Below, piece after piece: positions 56,088-64,000 of a DNA stretch of 64,000 nt; position 1 is the stretch's first letter, and each line of letters begins with the position of its first letter. Position numbers and translations under genes: made by a program. The DNA comes from Lucifuga dentata. Lineage: Eukaryota; Chordata; Actinopteri; Ophidiiformes; Bythitidae. Where the stretch lies: the NCBI GenBank assembly GCA_014773175.1, contig VXCM01000754.1, positions 62,001 through 126,000 on the forward strand, written 5' to 3'. Under the pieces are notes generated by a model, which saw only the letters and a program-made list of their open reading frames with translations, was not told the origin of the DNA and searched no databases.

Positions 56088-59000
56088 CTGAGATGTTGGG
56101 AGGGGCAAAAAAACAAAAAAAAAAAAACCCAGAAAGTTCAACCAGAAAGTCAAATTATTTTTAGTGGCTGTGAAGACGTTAAGGCCCTGATCGCACAAGA
56201 AACCTGTGCAGTGAGATTCTTCTTGGTTATCCAGGTTATTTTAAACAAATGTATGAAACAGATTTGACAAAAACAAGAATTCCTCCATTTTAAGGCTGGT
56301 TATGATTACTGTGGACGTGGAGGCGACAGCGGGCCGTTGAGGCAGCTTTCAAGGGTCACGTGTTTGTTTGCTTTGATTTTTGAAACAACACGGGCAGCAT
56401 TTGTGTGACGTAAAATGCACCTTCATCAACGACTGGCTAAGCAAAGAGAGAGAGAGGGACAGAAAAAACAAAAATGGTGGACAACTTTTTCATCTTGTAG
56501 CAGTGAAAGTAACAGCAATTCTTCATTAGTCAACAACAACTAACCGCCGTGTTTTGTTGTGGGCGACTGAACGAGAAACTTCTTCTATTTCTGCTGGGTT
56601 TTTTTTTTTCGATCAGAGCAGCTTTGTTCTACAGCGCCACTGAAAGTCCTGGAGTTGAAATGCGTGGCTGTCATGAAGGTGTGAGAACCATGATGCCAGG
56701 TCACGTAGACGGCCTGCGCGTCCACCTCCACGTTAAGAATAATAAATAAGGCTACTGAGTGTGGATGTGACTCGAACATGAAGGCAGACGTCTCCTAAGT
56801 GGACCGTCCACGTGTCCTGGCATTCATGCTTCTTGCGCATTCATGACGACTGCGAAGTCGGCCACACACTTTAATGGTGGCGCTGTATGTTAACAACGGC
56901 TGGTTAACGCCCCAAAACATTGTTTAAGTATCCTCTCTCCTTCCACACCTCTACACACAACCTTGGTTTCCTCTTTGCTTGGCCAATCATTGTTGGAGGC
57001 GCGTAATGTCACGCAAACGCCATTCGTGTCGTTTCAAAAACTGAGTGGCGTGCGACGTCATCAACGCTCCAAAGCGGCGTCTATGAACTGCCATTATGGC
57101 CACAATTACATCATATTTTCCATACACCTACTGTCGTGTCCACATCCACGCTAAGCATAAACCAGTGCAGACTTTACAGCGTGAGCGCCCCCTACAGGTC
57201 ACGCTGTTATGAAGCTGTGACGTGAGCAGGCCGTTGATTCTAGAGCTATTTTTGTCCATTCAACTGTTGAAATGTAACGACAGACAGACAGCCAAACTGT
57301 CTGCACAGGAAATGGTGGATTGTTACTGGTCACCAAGTAAAACCTCCCACCTCAACACGCCATCACGTCTTTTTTTTTTTAAACAGGAAAAAGTCGTGCG
57401 TGGTTTCATCTCTGCTAAGTGAATGCAGTCAAATAATTTCATTCAAATGAAGTGACTTCCTGTCTGAATACACATGCTTATTCCTCAGCAGCAACATTAC
57501 ATCCATCACAGATTATTTTGTGTATGTGCCACAACAGTACATATAATCACTCCATCAGGTAAAGCCACAAGCTGATTTCATTTGTGCTCCTTGGTGGGCG
57601 GGGCTATCTATAATGCACGATTAAACACCTTGAAACACTCAGCAGAGACTGTGGTAATTCAGAAAAACACAGTGATTCTGTTTTAACAATTATGTATCTT
57701 CATTTGGCTCATGGATCCAACTGCTCAGGCTTACCGTTGAGCGTGATCTCAAACGCCCCAGTGGACAGGAAGTGAGTCTCCAGCATGTTACTGAGGAAGA
57801 ACGCCATCAGACATGAGAAGATCTGACAGAACAGAGAAAAGATTTGTTTTATTTTGTTTTTTAAAAAAATCAGCAACGAGCCTTTTGTTGTAGCGATTTG
57901 AACCATCCGTTGCTATGGGGATGAGGGTACCTTGTTCTCCTGGCTCCAGAACCAGGCACGGGGCGTGGCTACACCCAGCAGGGGGAACGGGTNACCTTGT
58001 TCTCCTGGCTCCAGAACCAGGCACGGGGCGTGGCTACACCCAGCAGGGGGAACGGGTTCTGTCCACTGATGACCAGCATGATGGTGAGCAGCTTGAAGTA
58101 GGAAAAGAAGTTCCCCATGCACCTGAGAGGAGAAGCACACACACATTTAGCGGCTATGAGGTGACGACACACAATTCCACCATAAAACCAGAGACAACCC
58201 CTCTCTACTTCTGCTGCCATTTTATTTGTGTTTGGGTGCCAACTTAATATTCTGGTTTCTCTGGATGACGGTACGATGACTAAATTATCATATGCAGATA
58301 TTTAGCTTCACAGGCCTCAGATTTAATTGAACAATAAGTTACAATTGATCAAACTCAGTCAAAAACTGGCATCTGAAATTTGATTATGACAGATTATTTA
58401 TGATCTGGCTGTAGCGCCACCTACAAATTTTTTTTCGTAATGATTGGTGTTGATGTTTTCATCTTAATGAAGCCATGTGTCACCCAGTGCATACTTATAC
58501 TGTAGCTCTAAGGTTTTTGAACCACAACAGAGTTCTATGGCACAGTCATAAACTTCATTAAAGGACCATACCACCCATTTTGTATGGTGAGCCTAATAAA
58601 TTCAATTTTCATACATGTTACGTTACTGACAATCATTTCCCAAAGAATAAAACTGTATTTCAGCTTTCCTGATATTCTGCAAAATCTCTTTATCTTTCAA
58701 AATAAATATTCAAGTGATACACCCACCTTAAAAAATCCATGTTTCACCTGCTAATAGTTACGCAGCCTTATGAAGTCACGGTCCTTTAAATTTTTCGATA
58801 AACACAGGTCTTCTTTTGGGACTATATTCCCCGGTGGAGACATACATTCACTCCACACTTTTTATTGCGCTTAAACACTAAAATGACAAAACTTCTATAA
58901 AAAACCTGAATACACGTCTTGTTGGTGATGATGGATTACCCCTAGAACTTTTCAAGTATCAACAAGTTGATTTTAATAGCGTACCAGAATGAACTGAAAC

Positions 59001-60270
59001 CAATGGTGGTCTGGAAGGTAGGAAAAACATTTTTAATTCACCATTCCAGTAGTATTCTTTGGGAAATGATTGTGAGTAACGTTACGTGTATGAAAATTTA
59101 ATATTTTAGGCTCAAACATGCAAAATGGGTGGTATGGTCCTTTAAACTTTGGATAAACATTATTGGATAAAGTCATTGTTGGTTTTTGTCTTTTTATGAA
59201 ATTCATTGATCAGAATGAAAGACAAGGAAGCACTCAGAGCGCATACCGCCACCAAGGATTTTATAGGCAGGGGTACACATCATTTTTTTCTGAGGCTGGT
59301 ACCGAAATTATTACCAAGAGATCAGTTTGTACGCACTTTAATGTATTTTGTACCGGGGTGGGGATGATTGTGTGACATTTAAGGTAATCAGAGATGTCCA
59401 GCGCTATCTTTACGCTGGCTAATGTGAGGAAGGTGAGCTGATATACCCATTTCATTTTTTATTGCCCCATTTATAGAGCGCACGTACACACGCGTACACA
59501 CACACGCACACATGCATGTACACAAGCACACACGCACTTGACCATGAAGTGAACGCTCCCAAGCTCACAGCGCCACTCTAATTTAATCACACTTATTTCC
59601 TGATCTCTAAAAACATGAGGAAACGAAAGTTTATTTATATAGCACCATTAGAGGCAATTTAAAGTGATTTACATAGGTATAAAAGACGTAAAATTAAGAT
59701 AAAGAAAAGGAAATTATAATTAATTTATTAAATAAATAAAATTGAAAGTTTAAGAGATAAGAGAAGTGCTGCAGAGCGGAGATAAATACCCTCAGGTTTA
59801 ATAAAAGGCAGACAAATGTTTCCAGCCCTGATTTGGAACAGCTTAGTGATGAATGTGGTGAATGATGTGGCTGACCTTTGACCTTAGATTTTCTGGAATT
59901 TTGTTCCAATTAACTGGTGCGTAGAAACTAAATGCTGCTTCCCAATGTTTAGTTCTGACTCGGGGAACAGAAAGCAGAGCAGAGCCAGACGATCTTAAAG
60001 GTCTGGAGGTTCAGAACACAGAATCAGATCTGAAATATATTTTGACCTTAAAATATTTAGCATGTTTTAAACCAGCAGCAGCATTTTAAAATCTAATTCT
60101 TTGGGAGACTGGAAGCCAGTGCAGAGATCTAAGCACTGGAACGATGTGCTCTCGTAGTGAGGATGGGCTGTATATGCTGCAGGTAAAAGCCATAAAACCC
60201 AGTTCTTTACCTGCAGCAGGTATCTCTGCTTTCCGTTGGGTATGGCAAATTAAATTATCAAACCGGGGGA

Positions 60271-60305
<35 letters not shown>

Positions 60306-60870
60306 TCACAGGAGAGCAGACCCACACATTTTCCTTTTGAGGGTGTGTGTGCACACCTGCTTAAATGCAGCCTTGTTTATAGGCTAAAACATCTGGATCA
60401 TGGATCCAGTATATGATCTGGATCACCTCCAAAGTTTAATCAGTTCTTCCTCTCGATATTATCTATTTGTCCCCCAAATCTCATCCAAACTTTTTCATCC
60501 AGTCCATAACTTTTCAAGATATCCTGCTAACAAACAAACAAACAAACAAACAGATAAATGAACAGCGGTAATCACATAATCTCCTTACTATGTTAATACA
60601 ATCCCATCAGCCTTATCTAATAAAGAAAACTGTGGAGTCATGGAGATGTAGCAGAGACTTCACCCATCGTCTGTAATTTACCTGATAAGCAGCGTGAGGT
60701 AAACCTGAGATTACCTGAGTTCACCTGCTATTACCTGAGCAGGTGCAGCTCACCTGTTAAAGGGGGTTGGAGGATAATTGTCTCCTTCAATGCGAATGTC
60801 CGGGTACAGCTGGCTGATGGCCCTGGAGTACTCCTGGAACACTTTACTGTATCCTCAGGAGATGCTGATA

Positions 60871-60908
<38 letters not shown>

Positions 60909-62051
60909 TTAACAAAATATGACAGCAGATCAATGAACTGACCAGTTAAACAGCCCATAAAGAGAAAAAGAAAAACATTTGTGCAGTATTTAGGTCATAA
61001 ACATTTCGGTCCAGTGTAAGAGATCTTCATGATTTGTATAAACTTCTATCTAATTTTATTTCTGACCATTTTTTTTTTTTTTTTTTTTTTNTTTTTTTTT
61101 TTTTTTTTTTACTTTTGGCTGTGTTTTTTGTACTCTTTATTATACTACTCAGGTTTTAATCACAGGATTAACACAGATTGTTGTCTGTCCTGCCCTTATT
61201 CTTCTATAAGGTGAAAATAGATGACAGAATTCTGTTTTAAATATTATTCTACTATTTTTTTTTAAATGGACTCTGTAAATGCATAAATTGTTATTCATAA
61301 TCAATGCATCATTGCCTTGAATTAACTGTTAGGCCTTGATTTGTTATTTATTAATTATTATACATGTGTAATACTGCATAGCGTAATGTTTTGTCCTATT
61401 TGTAACTTGGAACACTTAGACTTTAAGTGGACCATGCCTGGATAAAATATAAAATAAAATTAAATCCAGATATGTGTATAATCTGAAACACATTTTAGCA
61501 GCTATATAACATTTACATAAAACAGATCTGGATTGAATTAGAGTTTTGAAATGCACTTACAAATAGATTAGAATGGCATTTGAATCAGAAAGTGTAAAAT
61601 TATGGCCAAAAACTACACTGCAGACATACTGTATATCAACGGGATTAATGATAGACTTAATTATATAAATGTGGCCGTTCTAGCAGATTTTATTTCCATT
61701 TTGCATTTTAATATACACCTTAAAGTAGCAACATGCTGAGTACGAATTTTTTGGCTACGCCGACTACTCGCTAGCCAGTTAGCATAGCTCTAATTACGTT
61801 CGACTGCCAGAGAAACTAGTTAGCCGGTTGCTAACATCAGCTCACCAGTACTGGAACTTGAGCACAGGCCCGGTGTACAGCGAGGGTTTAGCCGGCTTAG
61901 ACTCGGCCTGGCTGTTGGGGGAGACGCCGGGGACGTCGGCAGCCTGGTATCCGCGCTGCAGGCTCGATCTGCCGAGGTAAATGTCCCGCAGAGTAAGCGC
62001 GCTGAAGAGCAGCAGAGCCGCCAGGAGACCCGCCTGGGTATACTCCGCCAT
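55966..62051 (-). CDS. selenot2: Selenoprotein T (fish SELENOT2-like), complete with UGA-Sec
   Basis: ER-membrane thioredoxin-like oxidoreductase with a CxxU redox centre. Exons on the minus strand: 62051-61846, 60864-60754, 58122-57931, 57822-57735, 56087-55966 (TAG). The junction TG|C makes the Cys of C-I-S-U, with in-frame TGA at 60857-60855 as Sec, followed by GYSKVFQEYSRAISQ and YPDIRIEGDNYPP. Later exons give FSYFKLLTIMLVISGQNPF, ATPRAWFWSQENK, MAFFLSNMLE.HF.STGAFEITLN and VPIWSKLQSG...QILDN. Exon 3 contains a 64-bp exact duplicate plus N 57993; without it the frame is restored and the protein is 217 aa. An N-terminal hydrophobic stretch and two membrane-type segments are present. Assignment as the fish T2 paralogue rather than T1 is from memory; symbol moderate. 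Confidence 0.95.
57735..57822 (-). CDS. selenot2: Selenoprotein T exon 4
   Basis: Encodes IFSCLMAFFLSNMLETHFLS and TGAFEITLN, a membrane-type segment conserved in the family. Confidence 0.94.
57931..58122 (-). CDS. selenot2: Selenoprotein T exon 3 (contains assembly duplicate)
   Basis: Encodes CMGNFFSYFKLLTIMLVISG, QNPFPLLGVATPRAWFWSQE with NK. As written it holds a 65-nt excess (64-bp repeat plus N), which breaks the frame. The true exon should be 127 nt. Confidence 0.93.
58558..59145 (+). mobile_element. TTAA MITE copy in selenoprotein T intron 2
   Basis: TTAA at both ends (58558-58561, 59142-59145), same orientation as the 20058 copy. Interior and terminal repeats are well preserved. Confidence 0.92.
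59620..60180 (-). mobile_element. LINE (L2/CR1/Rex1-type) fragment in selenoprotein T intron 2
   Basis: The minus strand just above 60086 reads VPVLRSLHWLPVSQRIRF, a hallmark of reverse transcriptase C-terminal regions of fish CR1/L2-type LINEs. The plus strand then carries the common phrases GGAGACTGGAAGCCAGTGCA and TTTATTTATATAGCACC. It is truncated on both sides. Confidence 0.6.
60266..60303. repeat. (GA)n microsatellite
   Basis: About 36 bp of GA repeats in selenoprotein T intron 2. Confidence 0.9.
60390..60580 (+). mobile_element. RTE-type LINE tail fragment
   Basis: CTCATCCAAACTTTTTCATC, ATATCCTGCTAACAAACAAA and GCGGTAATCACATAATCTCC follow the tail pattern of an animal-wide RTE-like element ending in a (CAAA)n stretch. 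The family is inferred. Confidence 0.5.
60754..60864 (-). CDS. selenot2: Selenoprotein T exon 2 with UGA selenocysteine codon
   Basis: ATATCAG acceptor behind a (GT)n run. Encodes ISU-GYSKVFQEYSRAISQLY and PDIRIEGDNYPPTPFN, with TGA at 60857-60855. Conventional gene finders would read it as a stop. Confidence 0.95.
60873..60906. repeat. (CA)n microsatellite at the selenoprotein T exon 2 acceptor
   Basis: The run abuts the ATATCAG acceptor, so on the coding strand the intron ends in (GT)n. Confidence 0.9.
61846..62051 (-). CDS. selenot2: Selenoprotein T exon 1
   Basis: MAEYTQAGLLAALLLFSALT signal-anchor-like start, variable linker, then YTGPVLKFQY and TG of the redox Cys codon; donor GTGAGC. 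Confidence 0.93.
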
Positions 62052-62196
62052 CTCTGCTGTTCTCTGCCAAAGAGATGAAATAATCTGAAGGAAACAGAAT
62101 TAACCACAACAACCTTCCGGCTACAACCTTCAAAATAAAAGCTCTGTGGCCCCCGCGTGAAAATGATAACTATTCAGGAACTTCTTCTGAAGTTCC

Positions 62197-62260
<64 letters not shown>

Positions 62261-63157
62261 AATTGCATCTGGAAAGAAACCAAACTTCTTTCCGTGATAA
62301 ATGTCATACTTTTACGTTGAAGGCATACACGTTAAGTTTCCGGTTTTGGTGGAAGGTTCTAATAATAGCTTTAAACAGTTTTATCTGTTAACTTTTAACA
62401 GTTTAAGCAATTGTAGCACATCAGCAGAGACGTATCTGTTTGTAATCATGTATATATATTTTATAAGTTATCTAAACAGTTTTTTTCTTTTTTCTTTTCT
62501 TTTATTTGCACAAATTTGTTTTTAAAGCTTTACGACCTTACAGTGACGTCATATTTGTCCGACGTGTCTGTGTTAAACATTCTAACATCATATTTAGTGG
62601 ACGGTCCTTTGGCAGTTGTATGTGTGAAGGTGAAAAAAAAGTGAATATAGCGGAGATCATTTTAGTTTTAAGGATTCTCTATACATTTGGGGAATAATTT
62701 AGCCTTCTATTGCCTCTGATATACAGAGATTTATTTCAGACTGTAGCTGGGAAAAGCTAACCTCAGCTAGCCGGCTGAGCTAGCTGGAAGCCTGGATGCT
62801 GCTCAGACCCTTTTAGCTCCTTTCAGGTAATCATTTCAGGTAACTTTTATTACATTTAACTCGTTTAATTTAATTTACATTCTGACTAATGCTGAAACAT
62901 TAATTAATAAGTGGGAAAACAATTGTTTTAATCATTTATTTCTGTGAATGGAATATTGCTACAGCAAATGTTAATTGTCATAATCCATAAACAGTTAAAT
63001 TATTTCAAATTCAGCTGATTAATTTCTTAGTGTGTAAAATTCCAAGAGACTAAGTTGAGGTCATTAGACTCTCATAGTTGATCGGTTTTAGTCTTCATGA
63101 TCATTTTTAAAAAATACTGTATTGAATTATATTTCATGTCAGGAGATTGTGGTCAGC
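62052..63157. promoter_or_regulatory. Divergent selenoprotein T / COX18 intergenic region
   Basis: The two start codons face away, 1.1 kb apart. The stretch contains a (GA)n run (62200-62254) and a GC-rich first half of selenoprotein T. Shared promoter activity is inference; no TATA box was identified with confidence. Confidence 0.4.
62200..62254. repeat. (GA)n microsatellite
   Basis: About 54 bp of uninterrupted GA, ending in a G-run, 150 bp upstream of the selenoprotein T start. Confidence 0.95.
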
Positions 63158-63542
63158 ATGCTGAGTCTGAGGGTGGCAGTAGCCAGTGCACCCAGCTTGA
63201 AGCTCCGCCTCTTCCAGCCTTCTCTCCGTGGGATCTGTTCTGCTGCGGTCATCAGAAAGTCACCGCCTGGCTGTGTTGGCTCTGTGCCGCCGGCTGCTTG
63301 GCTCTCTGCTGTCTGCTCTCACACACTCAGTCTCAGACGGGAGTCAGGTGGTCGTGCTACAGGTTGGTATGACAGTGTTGCAGACTCAGCACCAGTGCAT
63401 CTGGCTGAACAGTTCCTGGTGAGCTTGCAGCAGGCAAGCAGCCTGCCATGGTGGGCCAGCATCATGGTCGGCACACTGGCCATTAGGACGGTCATCACAC
63501 TGCCGCTGGCCGCCTACCAGATGATCATCATTGGCAAGGTTG
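63158..63542 (+). CDS. cox18: COX18 mitochondrial insertase, first coding exon (partial gene)
   Basis: Inner-membrane Oxa1-family protein that exports the COX2 C-terminal tail during cytochrome c oxidase assembly. The exon starts MLSLRVAVASAPSLKLRLF, a basic, hydroxylated mitochondrial leader. After a variable linker it reads WYDSVADSAPVHLAEQFL...LPWWASIM..TLAIRTVITLPLAAYQ, matching the start of the conserved domain in human COX18 (WY..LA.S.PV..AE, GLPWW.SI, TVALR..VTLPLAAYQ). I placed the donor at GTTG|GTAAGA (63542), since it keeps KVE seen in human. An in-frame ATG at 63122 precedes the AG acceptor at 63140-63141 and is probably intronic. Later exons lie beyond the window. Confidence 0.93.
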
Positions 63543-64000
63543 GTAAGAGCGGTAACACGCCAAGAAAGAAATCCAAGCCATCTTGTTTACACAGATAGAA
63601 TGATTGTTTTGTGACAAATGCAACCTGAGGAAAAAATTAGCTTTGATTGCCTGCAGTGATTGAATTTTTGGCACAGGGTGATCCACTGATAAATGTCACA
63701 TCTTCATGCTTATTACAGTATTGTTGGAACGACTTCTGTGAGTTAAAAGTTTCAAATCTGTTGCACTTCTGACCACACCTGACATCACAGGTGGGTGTGG
63801 CCAGGTGTGGTCTCATGCACGTTTGACCACACCCAGCTGTAATGTAGTGTTCTGTTATAAATGAATCTGGTTTAGGCAGAAATAAACTTAAAAACCACTA
63901 TCATTATATGTGGTAGCACCTGATTTGTAGACCTGCGCACAAGCACTGTTGTATTTGGTAAAGAAGAAATCTGTCCAGGAGATCCTGTAGAAGCTGCTAC
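63543..64000 (+). other. COX18 first coding intron, start
   Basis: Follows the GTAAGA donor. Nothing else is supported to the window end. Confidence 0.7.

Overview
The window is nuclear DNA of a teleost fish. The genes are split by GT-AG introns, and several encode recognisable vertebrate proteins: B4GALT1, SQSTM1/p62, RNF4, a fish-type selenoprotein T and COX18. The rest is AT-rich sequence full of L2-type LINE remnants, short inverted-repeat DNA elements and dinucleotide microsatellites. It is a draft assembly. Single N bases sit between exact duplicates of about 60 bp or inside homopolymers, marking contig ends joined without merging their overlap.

Layout. 1-9.5 kb: repeat-rich DNA within or before a long B4GALT1 intron, including three L2-type LINE remnants on the minus strand (about 3.0-7.5 kb). 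9.5-14.6 kb: the last two coding exons of B4GALT1 (+) and a likely 1.9 kb 3' UTR. 14.6-23.4 kb: intergenic, with several copies of a TTAA-flanked MITE and one TA-flanked MITE. 23.4-32.0 kb: complete SQSTM1 (-), eight coding exons, 418 codons, with a kappaB-like palindrome and an AP-1/MARE site upstream. 33.6-38.15 kb: complete RNF4 (-), seven coding exons including a 13-nt microexon, 228 codons. 39.4-43.7 kb: a decayed endogenous retrovirus (-) and a second putative solo LTR, interrupted by two inverted-repeat elements. 45.4-53.5 kb: an unrecognised multi-exon gene (+) with two mutually exclusive possible ends, one a hydrophobic tail and one a SPATA2-like cysteine finger. 54.5-62.05 kb: complete selenoprotein T (-), with an in-frame UGA in a C-I-S-U motif and a candidate SECIS in the 3' UTR. 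63.16 kb to the window end: first coding exon of COX18 (+), facing away from selenoprotein T.

The genes form no operon-like pathway. SQSTM1 (autophagy receptor) and RNF4 (SUMO-targeted ubiquitin ligase) both work in ubiquitin-linked quality control, but they are neighbours here without evidence of joint control. Selenoprotein T and COX18 are divergent, with about 1.1 kb between start codons.

The most interesting signals are tandem duplications at protein ends and linkers (PSGQQGP repeats in p62, NASRTA-like repeats in RNF4, copies of the RNF4 terminal codons and stop in its own 3' UTR, a minisatellite just after the selenoprotein T stop), the UGA/SECIS pair, the two-ended unknown gene, and one TTAA MITE family with about ten copies in 45 kb.
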